64,000 nucleotides of DNA from Flavobacteriaceae bacterium (GTDB lineage Bacteria; Bacteroidota; Bacteroidia; Flavobacteriales; Flavobacteriaceae), in assembly GCA_013214065.1 (NCBI GenBank), contig JABSPK010000012.1:34393-98392 (forward strand), in the 5' to 3' direction. Below the pieces are notes generated by a model, which saw only the letters and a list, made by a program, of their open reading frames with translations, was not told the origin of the DNA and searched no databases. Numbering within the stretch: the first letter of the stretch is position 1; each line of letters starts with the position of its first letter. A program made the position numbers and the translations under genes. Shown here piece by piece: positions 48,101-56,623 of the stretch.

Positions 48101-49621
48101 GGCATAATCGACATCGGCCCTGAAATTGAACTCACTTCGATTGGAACTGAAATCGGCCAACCCCTTGAAATCGAACCTAAGGTTGGGGTCGTTACAGATC
48201 AGCGAACCATCAAAAAGCTCATCCTTCAAAATACCCGAAATCTTGGTGTTCTGGTATTCGTAGTTATTGAATTCCATCTTATAGACTTCCCCGATGGCCT
48301 CCGTATTCAAGTATTCGGCTATAAAGCCCTTGCCTTCGACATTGACGTCCAAGGTGGCCGTTCCGAATTTGTCATTATCGATAAAAGTGCCGAGGTCGAA
48401 ATCGATCAAGGAGATGAACCCGCGATACGAAGCATCGTCGATATTGTCGATATTGGTCATCTGAAGGTCAGAGTAACTGCTGCCGATGGCCGTGCTCAGA
48501 TTGATCTGGGCATCTATGGAGCTTTCCGTGATTTCCGAAGTACCCCTTATGGTGAACTGACCGAATTTTTGGAAGGAGGTCGGGATGCTCTTTCCTAAAA
48601 TCTCGGGCAACAAGCCGCGAAGCTGGTAATAGCTTGAGGTCACACTTTCCATGTCTCCGTTCATGATAAACGGGGCCTGGGCATTGAATAGGTTTCGAAA
48701 ACGATAATCGCCCCTCACCCCGGTATTGCCTGACAACAAGACCAAATCGATAAAGGTGATGTCGTTCAAGACCCCCGAAGCCTTGGTGGAAAAGGTGGTG
48801 GTCTTGTCCGCTCCGAACTCATTGTAAAATCGGTTCACTTCATTGAACGAAACCTTCGAATCAATGAATTCCGCATCGACTTTGACCTTATCGAGAAAGC
48901 TTGAAAAATCTTCTCGGTTATAATTGAAATGCAGTCTTCCATGCAAGGAAGATTCGGGCGTTCGAATCGTCAACGAATCGAAACGCATATGTTGTTTGGT
49001 GTAGGAAAAACTTGTAGTGAGCTGTTCCAAACGGATATCGTGTTTGTCGATCAATGAAAGGGCATCGATCTGCATGGTCACATCGGGGCCCAGAATCTGG
49101 AAATCGGAAGCCGATACGGCAAGTTGATCGAAATACAAGACCTCTTGTACCTCAAGGTTCTCATCATACAAACGGTACTGGCTATCATTGATCTGGATCG
49201 ACGCAGTGGTCATCAAAAAGGGGGGAGTACCGGGTTTTCGAGGTTGTCCATCGTCCAACTTATCGACGAAGACATCAAGATTGGTATCGGTTTCACCCTT
49301 ATAGGTCTTCATATTCAAAAGCAAGCTGTCGACTTCGATATCGCCGAACTCCAAGTCCCCATTGATCATATTTCGGGCACTCAACACGGAGGTCGTTAAT
49401 TTTTGGATGTAAATAAGGGTGTCTTGCCTGTAGTCTTCGACATAGATGCCCTTGATGTTCGCATTGAGGTTGAACGGGGTGATCTGTACCCTATCGATCT
49501 GGATGTTGGTGCCGAACTCCGCATTCAATCCATCCGTAGCCTTTTTCGCCAGGCCGGTCTGCACCACCGGAAGGGAAAACACGATGGTCGCCAGAACAAA
49601 AAGCAGCAAAAGCGCCAACAA
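45197..49621 (-). CDS. tamB: TamB-like translocation/lipid-transport protein
   Basis: A giant 1474-residue AsmA/DUF490-type protein. One N-terminal membrane anchor (about 1-18) is followed by about 1400 residues of repeating beta strands (a bridge-like groove), then the conserved C-terminal TamB domain (about 1080-1420; for example GTGEGLLLMEINTNG and TVRPGGTILWEGDP). TamB-type proteins span the periplasm and move phospholipids to, or help assemble proteins in, the outer membrane. The start is uncertain: the only listed initiator is a TTG at 49621 inside the anchor, while the in-frame basic segment IKKLRKILVR lies just upstream without an ATG, GTG or TTG. It diverges from tsaD with about 80 bases between. 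Confidence 0.88.
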   Translation of the reverse strand: MLALLLLFVLATIVFSLPVVQTGLAKKATDGLNAEFGTNIQIDRVQITPFNLNANIKGIYVEDYRQDTLIYIQKLTTSVLSARNMINGDLEFGDIEVDSLLLNMKTYKGETDTNLDVFVDKLDDGQPRKPGTPPFLMTTASIQINDSQYRLYDENLEVQEVLYFDQLAVSASDFQILGPDVTMQIDALSLIDKHDIRLEQLTTSFSYTKQHMRFDSLTIRTPESSLHGRLHFNYNREDFSSFLDKVKVDAEFIDSKVSFNEVNRFYNEFGADKTTTFSTKASGVLNDITFIDLVLLSGNTGVRGDYRFRNLFNAQAPFIMNGDMESVTSSYYQLRGLLPEILGKSIPTSFQKFGQFTIRGTSEITESSIDAQINLSTAIGSSYSDLQMTNIDNIDDASYRGFISLIDFDLGTFIDNDKFGTATLDVNVEGKGFIAEYLNTEAIGEVYKMEFNNYEYQNTKISGILKDELFDGSLICNDPNLRFDFKGLADFSSNRSEFNFRADVDYANLKQLNFINDSISIFRGNINMDIAGNTLDNLDGELQFTNTAYQNKNDTYFFEDFAISSTFEQDSIRNIQIISPDIITGYMKGYFKVNELGRLFQNSIGSIYTNYRPYEISDGQHMNFNFRIYNKIVNIFFPEVSFGPNTFIRGDIVADKGDFKLTFKSPGIEAFDNGLDGIELKIDNKNPLFNTYLSVENMSTIYYDVQDFSLINTTLKDTLFFRTEFKGGSQFNDRYNLNFYHTFNEENKSVIGLKRSDISFKDNIWVLNKNGNNRNKVILNRTLDSIQIQEIVMDNNNEEQIRLRGELADSTYKDLELQFKIVSLDKITPEIDSLRLGGEVNGFLNVLQKDGKYLPSSSLDITDFSVNDLVMGDMEVVIFGNNDLSEFGVNTWLNQEGTERFSLNGNLFNDPDRTTVDLQASFTEFDLTPFAPLGEDVISNIRGYLNGNARITGAAENPEINGTLTLNEAGLGIPYLNVDYEFSPLSRIRLFDQTFYFENIGLTDSAERTTGILDGTISHTAFGDWNLDLNMDTDSERLMILNTDYDEEALYYGKGFVNGSGRIHGPTTALNIEFDGATARGTELKIPLSDLTSVGDYSFINFIEKNKGTTIDEERVLDDYEGIEMAFDLAVTPEAEVEIVVDPQTGSSLKGTGEGLLLMEINTNGKFNMYGEFVVVTGKYNFKRGGVIDKTFTVRPGGTILWEGDPLAAQLSLDAVYALNANPAPLLDDPSSSRRSIPTEVVVRLEGELESPTIDFDIEFPGTSSVIKSELEYRLQDPTIKSDNAFFLLAQGTFVNRISQQAVTGNLIQTASGLLNSVLGGGNDKFNFGLSYEQGYTASEIDTDDRIGVSVSTQISDKILLNGRVGVPVGGVSETVVAGDVEVQILLNEEGTLSAKIFNRENEINEFLAERQGYTQGVGLSYQVDFEDFKDLWQRIFKKKQDSTTLKKPPAQQQNVMGQDSLIRFYAKKPSIRQ

Positions 49622-49668
49622 AAGACGAACCAGTATTTTTCTTAGTTTTTTGATAGGGCTTTACGGTT

Positions 49669-49676
49669 TATCTTTG
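49669..49676 (+). promoter_or_regulatory. Promoter of tsaD
   Basis: TATCTTTG is an exact TAnnTTTG match 33 bases before the GTG at 49702, with T-rich sequence upstream where a -33 element would lie. It sits in the roughly 80-base gap shared with the divergent tamB gene. Confidence 0.5.
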
Positions 49677-49701
49677 CGTTTCAATTTTTGTTCCAAAAGC
49701 G

Positions 49702-50727
49702 GTGGAGAACCAAAATATTTATATCCTGGCCATTGAATCTTCTTGCGACGACACTTCGGCAGCTGTCCTTTGTAACGACGAAGTGCTCAGCAATGTTGTC
49801 GCGACCCAAGAAATACATCGGCAATACGGAGGTGTGGTCCCTGAACTGGCTTCAAGGGCGCACCAGCAAAATATTGTTCCCGTTGTACATCAGGCTTTGG
49901 CCAAAGCAAATATCGCTAAAAATCAACTCTCGGCCATAGCCTTTACCAGAGGCCCTGGTCTATTGGGATCCCTGCTGGTCGGAACTTCCTTTGCCAAATC
50001 GATGGCCCTGGGCTTGGGCATTCCCCTGATCGAGGTCAACCACATGCAAGCCCATATCCTTGCCCATTTCATTCGTGATGAGGCCCAGCGCGCGCCGAAT
50101 TTTCCCTTTTTGGCCTTGACCATCAGTGGCGGACATACGCAAATCGTCAAAGTCGACGATCATTTCGAAATGGAGGTACTCGGTGAAACCCTTGATGACG
50201 CCGTTGGCGAAGCATTCGATAAAAGCGCCAAGTTATTGGGTTTACCCTATCCTGGTGGCCCATTGGTCGACAAGAAGGCCCAAAACGGCAATCAAAGAGC
50301 ATTCCCATTTCCAAAACCCAAGGTAGCAGGCTTGAATTTCAGCTTTAGTGGACTCAAGACCAGCATCCTCTATTTCATCCAAAAGAATACCAAAAAAGAT
50401 CCCGATTTCATCAAGACCCATATCGACGACATTTGTGCGTCGATCCAATACACCATCTTGAACATTTTGATGGATAAATTGGAAAAGGCGGTAGCGGAAA
50501 CCGGAATCAACCAAGTTGCCATTGGCGGTGGGGTCGCGGCGAATTCAGGTATACGACAACGTCTGAAAGATGCCGAAAAAAGGGGTTGGCAGACCTACAT
50601 CCCTAAATTTGCCTACTGCACCGACAACGCGGCCATGATCGGTATCGTTGGGTATTTGAAGTTCCTGAATGGTGAATTCAGTAAGCAGGATATCGCCGCG
50701 AGGGCGCGATACAAAATCAGTGGCTAA
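49702..50727 (+). CDS. tsaD: tRNA N6-adenosine threonylcarbamoyltransferase
   Basis: A 341-residue ASKHA-fold enzyme that, with TsaB/TsaE, places threonylcarbamoyl on A37 of ANN-decoding tRNAs. It starts (GTG) MENQNIYILAIESSCDDTSAAV. It has the metal-binding pair His111/His115 in NHMQAHILAHF, the LTISGGHTQIV loop, and the GGVAANSGIR region late in the protein. The length is normal. It is essential in most bacteria. It starts 33 bases after an exact promoter box and is followed by rsmE. Confidence 0.97.
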   Translation: MENQNIYILAIESSCDDTSAAVLCNDEVLSNVVATQEIHRQYGGVVPELASRAHQQNIVPVVHQALAKANIAKNQLSAIAFTRGPGLLGSLLVGTSFAKSMALGLGIPLIEVNHMQAHILAHFIRDEAQRAPNFPFLALTISGGHTQIVKVDDHFEMEVLGETLDDAVGEAFDKSAKLLGLPYPGGPLVDKKAQNGNQRAFPFPKPKVAGLNFSFSGLKTSILYFIQKNTKKDPDFIKTHIDDICASIQYTILNILMDKLEKAVAETGINQVAIGGGVAANSGIRQRLKDAEKRGWQTYIPKFAYCTDNAAMIGIVGYLKFLNGEFSKQDIAARARYKISG

Positions 50728-50774
50728 CTTAGCAGTCGTAATCGCGGCCTAGAATTGGCCTAAAAGCGCACAGC

Positions 50775-51479
50775 ATGCAACTATTCTACAACCCGTCTTT
50801 GGATGGCAGTTTCAAACAGTTCTTTTTTTCGGAAGCCGAAAGCAAGCATATCGTCAGGGTACTACGCAAAAACCCCGGTGACACCTTAACGATCACCAAC
50901 GGTAAAGGATATCGTTTCGAAGCGGAGATCTTGGAAGCGAACCCGAAAAAATGCAAGGCCCAATTGATCGACGAAGTGAAGACCATTCCGAGGCTTCACC
51001 ATTTGCATTTGGCAGTGGCCCCAACCAAAATGAACGATCGATTTGAATGGTTTTTGGAAAAGGCCACGGAAATTGGCATTGATGAAATCACTCCTATTCT
51101 ATGTGAACATTCCGAACGAAAGGCCTTGAAAGAACCACGGTTGCAAAAAGTACTGGAGACGGCCATGAAGCAATCGCTTCAGACTTATTTGCCCAAACTG
51201 AACCCCCTGACGCCCCTTTCCGATTTTTTGAAAGATGTCGAAGGGGATCTTCGATTCATCGCGCATTGTCATGAAGGTGAAAAAATGGAATTGAAACGTC
51301 GGGCCGCGGCCGATAAAGACATCGTCATCCTCATCGGCCCCGAAGGCGATTTCTCAAAACCAGAGGTTGATCGTGCCCTCAATGCCGGCTTCCTACCGAT
51401 ATCTTTGGGCAAAAACCGGCTACGCACCGAAACAGCTGCAATCGTCGCTTGCAGTACAATCGCCATGATCAATAGTTGA
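50775..51479 (+). CDS. rsmE: 16S rRNA (uracil(1498)-N(3))-methyltransferase
   Basis: A 234-residue SPOUT methyltransferase. An N-terminal PUA-like domain (1-70; HIVRVLRKNPGD) precedes the trefoil-knot domain. The knot motifs are VILIGPEGDFSKPEVD (about 185-200) and LGKNRLRTETAAI (about 213-225), which bind SAM. It methylates U1498 of 16S rRNA. It is encoded 47 bases after tsaD on the same strand and ends three bases before the convergent DUF1223 gene. Confidence 0.95.
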   Translation: MQLFYNPSLDGSFKQFFFSEAESKHIVRVLRKNPGDTLTITNGKGYRFEAEILEANPKKCKAQLIDEVKTIPRLHHLHLAVAPTKMNDRFEWFLEKATEIGIDEITPILCEHSERKALKEPRLQKVLETAMKQSLQTYLPKLNPLTPLSDFLKDVEGDLRFIAHCHEGEKMELKRRAAADKDIVILIGPEGDFSKPEVDRALNAGFLPISLGKNRLRTETAAIVACSTIAMINS

Positions 51480-51482
51480 AGC

Positions 51483-52259
51483 TCACAACGCCTTTTTTGC
51501 GGCAGCCGTAATGTCGAGATCTTCGGTTTCGGTAAAAAGCATGAGGGTCAACGCTTCATTTTTGCCTACTATTGGCGGAATCCGGATGCTCGCCTTGCCA
51601 GCCGAGGCCAGGTCCTTGATATAGGTTTCGGCCACGACGATATTGCTGTTTTTAAGGGTACGGTTTCGGTTTTCCCCGCGTTTGACTACGGTGGTCCGTT
51701 CGTTCAATACCAAGACGGCCCGTAATTGTTTCGCAGCTATGGGACCTTCGATTTCGTACTCGAAGCCGACCCTACCTGCCTCATTGGCCGTCCCTTTTAT
51801 GGCCAGTTGATTGGGCGCCTTCAAAGAAGCATACTGATCCACCTTGGCATAGGCCTTGGCTTTATTCGATCCTACGAAGTGTTCCCTTCCATTCACCACC
51901 AATTGCGGGGTATAATTACTTCGGTATTTGAATTTGCGGTTGTAAAAGCGCTGCTTTTGGGTATAGCTTGATTTGCTAAAGGGGTCTTCCCAACCGATAT
52001 AGTTCCAATAGTCGACATGGTAGGAAAGGGCGAACACTTCTGACGGAAAACGATCTTTCAATTCGTCGAGCACCACATCGGCAGGTGGGCAACTGGAACA
52101 ACCCTGGGAAGTGAACAGTTCCAAAACTACAACGGGGGTATACACCGCCTCAACCGCGGTATTTTCAGTGCGCTTTTCCTCAACTTCCTTGACCTTTAAA
52201 AAGGCCGTTGTGGTCATTGCTACGAACACAACAACGGGAATTACGATTTTCTTAACCAT
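51483..52259 (-). CDS. DUF1223 thioredoxin-like exported protein
   Basis: A 258-residue protein with an N-terminal hydrophobic signal or anchor (about 4-22). A DUF1223 domain follows with LELFTSQGCSSCPPAD (about 48-63), a thioredoxin-like CxxC site, and later YHVDYWNYIGWEDPFS, the family's most conserved stretch. The C-terminal half is a beta-rich domain. DUF1223 proteins are predicted secreted thiol-disulfide or metal-related proteins; the function is not established. The ATG at 52259 is used, because the frame extends upstream only across the divergent DUF4159 gene. Confidence 0.88.
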   Translation of the reverse strand: MVKKIVIPVVVFVAMTTTAFLKVKEVEEKRTENTAVEAVYTPVVVLELFTSQGCSSCPPADVVLDELKDRFPSEVFALSYHVDYWNYIGWEDPFSKSSYTQKQRFYNRKFKYRSNYTPQLVVNGREHFVGSNKAKAYAKVDQYASLKAPNQLAIKGTANEAGRVGFEYEIEGPIAAKQLRAVLVLNERTTVVKRGENRNRTLKNSNIVVAETYIKDLASAGKASIRIPPIVGKNEALTLMLFTETEDLDITAAAKKAL

Positions 52260-52267
52260 GATTACTG

Positions 52268-52275
52268 TACATTTG
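52268..52275 (+). promoter_or_regulatory. Possible promoter of the DUF4159 gene
   Basis: TACATTTG matches TAnnTTTG exactly and is 32 bases before the ATG at 52300, in the 40-base gap between divergent genes. Confidence 0.45.
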
Positions 52276-52299
52276 AATTGCTTAATTATTCGAATCCTT

Positions 52300-52950
52300 A
52301 TGCGGCAACTTACGGACTGGACTTTGATTTTAACTTTTTTTGTGATGTTCCAGGTATCGGGACAAGAACTGGCCATCTTAAAGTATGGCGGGGGCGGCGA
52401 CTGGTATTCGAATCCGACCGCTTTGCCGAACCTCATCCGGTTTTGCAATAGCGAGATCGATACGCGTATCGCCCCTGAGCCGGTTACCGTCGAAGTCGGA
52501 AGCCCGACCATCTTTCAATATCCGTACCTGCATATGACCGGGCATGGCAATGTGTTCTTTAGCACCGAAGAAGCCGAAAACCTTCGCACCTATCTCTTAT
52601 CGGGAGGCTTTTTGCATGTTGACGACAATTATGGCCTGGCACCTTATTTCAGAAAGGAACTGGTGAAAGTCTTCCCTGATAAGGAATTGATCGAATTGGG
52701 TAGCGACCACCCGCTTTTTAGCCAACGATTCGATTTCCCCCAAGGCCTGCCGAAAATCCATGAACACGATGGGCAACGTCCGCAAGCCTTCGGTATAATC
52801 GATCAAGGCCGCTTGTTGCTTTTGTTCACCGTTGAGAGTGATCTAGGTGATGGTTGGGAAGACCCTGCGGTACATAACGACCCTGAAGAAGTGAGATTAC
52901 GGGCCTTGCGGATGGGGGCCAACATTATTGATTACGTTTTTAAATCCTGA
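52300..52950 (+). CDS. DUF4159 exported protein
   Basis: A 216-residue protein with a signal peptide (about 1-21, ending VSGQ). It is a DUF4159 domain: LKYGGGGDWYSNPTALPNL near the N-terminus, then HMTGHGNVFFSTEEAENLRTYLLSGGFLHVDDNYG (about 85-119). The fold resembles a class I glutamine-amidotransferase-like domain, without an obvious catalytic triad. These proteins often accompany MoxR/VWA gene sets, which are absent here. It is probably periplasmic and of unknown function. The open frame begins at 52111, but that part overlaps the divergent DUF1223 gene, so the ATG at 52300 is chosen. Confidence 0.88.
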   Translation: MRQLTDWTLILTFFVMFQVSGQELAILKYGGGGDWYSNPTALPNLIRFCNSEIDTRIAPEPVTVEVGSPTIFQYPYLHMTGHGNVFFSTEEAENLRTYLLSGGFLHVDDNYGLAPYFRKELVKVFPDKELIELGSDHPLFSQRFDFPQGLPKIHEHDGQRPQAFGIIDQGRLLLLFTVESDLGDGWEDPAVHNDPEEVRLRALRMGANIIDYVFKS

Positions 52951-52955
52951 CCGAT

Positions 52956-54056
52956 ATGAAATCCAACACCATAACCAATGGTATCCTACGCGCTGTTTTG
53001 ATCCTGACGGCCATCGTTCTTAGTTTTTATTTTTTATATCAAATACGTTCGGTATTGGCCTATCTGGCGATTGCAGCGGTTATCGCCTTACTGGGGCGGC
53101 CCATTGTCCTCTTTTTGAGGCGGAAACTGAAGTTCCCGAATACCCTAGCGGTCATTGCGGCCATGGGACTGATGTTGGCCGTTTTCATAGGCATCTTGGC
53201 CTTGTTCATCCCCTTGATCAACGAACAGAGCCGTAACCTGTCGTTGTTGAGCATTGAGGATTTGAAGGAGAATATCAATACGCTTTACGTCCAGATCGTT
53301 GATTACTTCGGGGCCACCCCGGCCAACGTCAATGAGATGCTACAGGATTCCGATTTGGAAAAGAGCGTCCTTGAAGGCTTGAACTTGAATTTTATTCCGA
53401 ATTTCTTGAACTCCTTCATCAGTGTGTTGAGCAATTTCAGTATCGGATTGTTTTCCGTACTCTTCATCTCTTTTTTCTTTTTAAAAGACAGCAAGCTCTT
53501 TCAAAACGGACTACTCATATTCGTACCCGATAACCGGGAAGGTAATTTGGTCAAATCGATCGATAAGATCAACAACCTGTTGTCACGGTATTTCGGTGGC
53601 ATCTTATTGCAACTGTTCATCCTGTTCGTCATTTATACGGTCACCTTGTTGATCGTTGGTGTTGAAAATGCCATCGTCATTGCATTCTTGTGTGCCTTAT
53701 TCAACATCATTCCATATGTTGGTCCGATTATCGGAGGGGTCATCATGGTCACCCTGACCATGACCAGTTATCTGGGCGCCGATTTCAGTTCCGTTATCTT
53801 ACCCAAAGCCACCTATGTCCTCATCGGTTTGGCGATCGGCCAATTGATCGACAACTTCTTTTCACAACCCATAATATTCTCGAATTCGGTCAAATCGCAT
53901 CCTTTGGAAATCTTCTTGGTCATCATTATCGCAGGACTGTTGTTCGGTGTCGTGGGCATGGTCATCGCCGTACCCGGATACACTGCCATCAAGGTGATTT
54001 TAAAGGAGTTCTTAGCGGAAAACACCTTTGTGCGGAAGTTCACTAAAAACCTATAG
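52956..54056 (+). CDS. AI-2E family transporter-like membrane protein
   Basis: A 366-residue polytopic membrane protein of the AI-2E/UPF0118 (PerM, TqsA) family with about seven to eight hydrophobic segments. A soluble helical insert lies near residues 85-150. The conserved region FNIIPYVGPIIGGVIM (about 249-264) is diagnostic. Members export varied small molecules or ions, including Na+/H+ exchange in some; autoinducer-2 transport is shown for only a few. It starts five bases after the DUF4159 gene and overlaps the frame of the next gene, so it is part of the same operon. Confidence 0.92.
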   Translation: MKSNTITNGILRAVLILTAIVLSFYFLYQIRSVLAYLAIAAVIALLGRPIVLFLRRKLKFPNTLAVIAAMGLMLAVFIGILALFIPLINEQSRNLSLLSIEDLKENINTLYVQIVDYFGATPANVNEMLQDSDLEKSVLEGLNLNFIPNFLNSFISVLSNFSIGLFSVLFISFFFLKDSKLFQNGLLIFVPDNREGNLVKSIDKINNLLSRYFGGILLQLFILFVIYTVTLLIVGVENAIVIAFLCALFNIIPYVGPIIGGVIMVTLTMTSYLGADFSSVILPKATYVLIGLAIGQLIDNFFSQPIIFSNSVKSHPLEIFLVIIIAGLLFGVVGMVIAVPGYTAIKVILKEFLAENTFVRKFTKNL

Positions 54057-54063
54057 TGTTGCT

Positions 54064-55248
54064 TTGAATAAAAGTATTTTAAATACTGGAATACAAGAAT
54101 TTATATCAAAAAATTGGAGCACTGACATCATGTCAGTTTTATTGAAAAAACCGATTTTTGAATCGGTTACGCAACAAGAGCTGGCCGAGCAGTTAGAAGG
54201 CAAAAAACGCTGTCGCAAGAAGTTGCCCACATGGTTCGAGAGCGCGAAGATCTACTATCCGAAGAAGGTGCATATCGAACAAAGTAGTTCCGAAGCGACC
54301 GCTCTTTTCAAAGCCTCCCTTCTCGAAGGAAAACGATTGATCGATCTTACCGGTGGACTCGGTGTCGATTGTTACTTTTTCGCGCAACGATTCGAAACGG
54401 TCTTCCATTGTGAAAGTAACCCCGAGCTCTCTGAAATCACAGCCCATAATTTCAGCATGCTTAACATTTCCAATATCGATTGTTTTGCCAAGGATGGTTT
54501 TGAAGTCCTTGCAGACGACCCAATCCCATTCGATTGGATTTATGTCGATCCATCGCGACGGGATGCCAGCGCCAATAAGGTGTACTTTTTAGCTGATTGC
54601 ATCCCCAACGTACCGGAACGTTTGTCTCTACTTTTTGGCCATGCCAAATCCATTTTGGTAAAGACCGCTCCCCTGCTTGATATCAAACAAGGGTTGCGGG
54701 AATTGGATCATGTAGCAACGATTTACGTGGTCGCCTTGGAAAACGAAGTGAAGGAGTTGCTTTGGATGTTGCAAAAAGGGCATAAGGGTGCCCCGAACAT
54801 CGTTGCCATTAACCTCGGTCAAGGTGAGGTAACTGAATTCCGCTTCACCCAAGAGGAGGAGGAATTGGCCGAGGTACGTTACGCGTCACCGAAAACCTAC
54901 TTGTACGAGCCCCATGCCGCACTTATGAAATCCGGTGGCTTCCGTACGATCGCCAAGCGGTTCGCCGTTTGCAAAATAGCGGAACACTCCCATTTGTATA
55001 CCAGTGACATCTTGATCGATTTTCCGGGCAGGCGTTTTAAAATAGTAGCTATCTACCCCTATAGCAAAGAGGCCATGCGGAACCTTCCGCATCATAAAGC
55101 GAATATCAGCACCCGGAACTTTCCGATCAACGTAGCCCAAATACGCAAGAAACACCGCATTGCCGATGGAGGTTCGGCCTACTTGTTCTTTACCACGGAT
55201 GCTAATGGAAATCGCTTGGTCTTAAGTTGTACCAAAATAAACCACTGA
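54064..55248 (+). CDS. Class I SAM-dependent methyltransferase with THUMP-like domain
   Basis: A 394-residue protein. An N-terminal helical region (about 1-80) contains KIYYPKKVHIEQSSSEATALFKA. A Rossmann methyltransferase domain follows, with the SAM motif LIDLTGGLGVDCYFFA (about 94-109) and the DPSRRD catalytic-type loop (about 170-175). A C-terminal THUMP-like domain comes last. It is probably an RNA methyltransferase; the target is unknown. The open frame starts at 54028 within the transporter gene. The TTG at 54064, eight bases after the transporter's stop, gives the best N-terminus (no ATG is available until 54130). Confidence 0.83.
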   Translation: MNKSILNTGIQEFISKNWSTDIMSVLLKKPIFESVTQQELAEQLEGKKRCRKKLPTWFESAKIYYPKKVHIEQSSSEATALFKASLLEGKRLIDLTGGLGVDCYFFAQRFETVFHCESNPELSEITAHNFSMLNISNIDCFAKDGFEVLADDPIPFDWIYVDPSRRDASANKVYFLADCIPNVPERLSLLFGHAKSILVKTAPLLDIKQGLRELDHVATIYVVALENEVKELLWMLQKGHKGAPNIVAINLGQGEVTEFRFTQEEEELAEVRYASPKTYLYEPHAALMKSGGFRTIAKRFAVCKIAEHSHLYTSDILIDFPGRRFKIVAIYPYSKEAMRNLPHHKANISTRNFPINVAQIRKKHRIADGGSAYLFFTTDANGNRLVLSCTKINH

Positions 55249-55309
55249 TGCATTCGACACGCTACAATTTGCGTATCTTCCACACCGAACGAACACCATT
55301 GACTACCTT

Positions 55310-56062
55310 ATGAGATTCTTTTTTTGCCTGTTGCTGCTTGGCGTGCTAAACCCAATACAAGCCCAGCGGAAAAACCAACGCTTGGCGGAGTTGACCTATA
55401 ACTCTTTAATGAAAACCGTGGATGCTGCCACCCCGGCCAAACGGGATGCTTTTGTGAAAAGCCTGAACGGTGTGCTCAGCATGGCCAAAGACCGCGATTT
55501 CGAGGCGAAGCTGACGAGACATATCGCTTATTTGGAAGGATTGCAGTATTTCAACATCCCCAAAGCCGATACGACAAGGATAACCGATAACCTTTTAACC
55601 GCCAATCGATTGAAATTGAGCCGCGACAAAGGCGCACTATTTATCGAACCTGATGCGAGTTTCAAAGCAGTGACCAAAAAAGAAAAAAGCGGAGCCTATC
55701 TCTATTTGTTCATTAATACTTCGCAAGAACTGTATCTTGAAATGGTCAATTATACCAATGGGCGGCCTACCCTCGGTATTGAAGAGATACGAATGACCGT
55801 CGGTGCAAAGGATCATGACTATTTCTTGAACTGGGTCAAAACCAATGATAACGGGTTTGAGTACTGCACCATTGAGACGAATACCGAAAATTTCAACAGG
55901 CTTTTCGAGGCCCTTTCAGCTTCGGAAGAGGAAGTGACGATTACCTTCAAAGGCCCTAAAAAAGAACGTAAGGTCGGATTGTCCCCGGAAATGCTCAATG
56001 AGATGAAAACCATCTTTGCCTGTTACCACCATTTAAAACAAACCGATGGAACCCAGAATTGA
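55310..56062 (+). CDS. Exported hypothetical protein
   Basis: A 250-residue protein with a signal peptide (MRFFFCLLLLGVLNPIQAQ). After it comes a helical N-terminal half (about 25-100) and a beta-rich C-terminal half. I recognise no domain. The sequence LYLFINTSQELYLEMVNYTNG and the late TIETNTENFNRLFEALS suggest a compact periplasmic protein. It overlaps the GyrI-like gene by 17 bases, so the two are probably expressed together. Confidence 0.72.
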   Translation: MRFFFCLLLLGVLNPIQAQRKNQRLAELTYNSLMKTVDAATPAKRDAFVKSLNGVLSMAKDRDFEAKLTRHIAYLEGLQYFNIPKADTTRITDNLLTANRLKLSRDKGALFIEPDASFKAVTKKEKSGAYLYLFINTSQELYLEMVNYTNGRPTLGIEEIRMTVGAKDHDYFLNWVKTNDNGFEYCTIETNTENFNRLFEALSASEEEVTITFKGPKKERKVGLSPEMLNEMKTIFACYHHLKQTDGTQN

Positions 56063-56549
56063 AACCCTAAACCCTAAAAAACTGATCGGTATGTCATTGG
56101 TCATGAGCGTTGCCCAAAATACCACGGCAAGCTTATGGGGTGGCTTCGGGCCTCGGATACGGGAAGTAAGTCAACGCCTCGGAACCGATAAATACTCCCT
56201 GCAGGTCTATCCTATCGATTTTTATGAACGCTTTGATCCGATGCGGTCTTTCGAAAAATGGGCGGCGGTCGAAGTCACGACCTATGAGGGGATACCGGAT
56301 GGGATGCAATCCTTCGATCTGGCAGGCGGATCGTATGCGGTTTTCGATTACAAAGGCTCCAGTGCCGACCCGTCCATATTCCAATACATTTATGCAATAT
56401 GGCTGCCAAATTCGGCCTATGAACTTGATGATCGGCCCCATTTCGAAGTGTTGGGCCCCAACTACAAAAACAACGATCCCGAGTCGGAAGAAGAGATCTG
56501 GATTCCCATCCAACCCAAAATCCGAACCAGACCCAAAGAAGATTCTTAA
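56046..56549 (+). CDS. GyrI-like / AraC effector-binding-domain protein
   Basis: A 167-residue stand-alone GyrI-like small-molecule-binding domain. It starts MEPRIETLNPKKLIGMS and contains LWGGFGPRIREV, AAVEVTTYEGIPDGMQSFDLAGGSYAVFDYKG (about 85-117) and IWLPNSAYELDDRPHFEVLG, matching the SHS2-based effector-binding fold of Rob/SoxR/BmrR-type ligand domains. There is no DNA-binding domain. These proteins bind, or sometimes hydrolyse, hydrophobic or cyclic compounds. It begins inside the preceding gene's end, pointing to translational coupling. Confidence 0.86.
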   Translation: MEPRIETLNPKKLIGMSLVMSVAQNTTASLWGGFGPRIREVSQRLGTDKYSLQVYPIDFYERFDPMRSFEKWAAVEVTTYEGIPDGMQSFDLAGGSYAVFDYKGSSADPSIFQYIYAIWLPNSAYELDDRPHFEVLGPNYKNNDPESEEEIWIPIQPKIRTRPKEDS

Positions 56550-56623
56550 CCCAAACTTTACCTTTTGGTAAACAACTTTGGGTAGGGGTTGACCATCTCA
56601 GCATTCTTCAAGGTATAAACGAC

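Noticed and set aside
56549..56583. Imperfect hairpin after the GyrI-like gene
   Set aside because: The arms (ACCCAAA and TTTGGGT, TTTACC and GGTAAA) pair only with bulges and no T tract follows; it may be chance.
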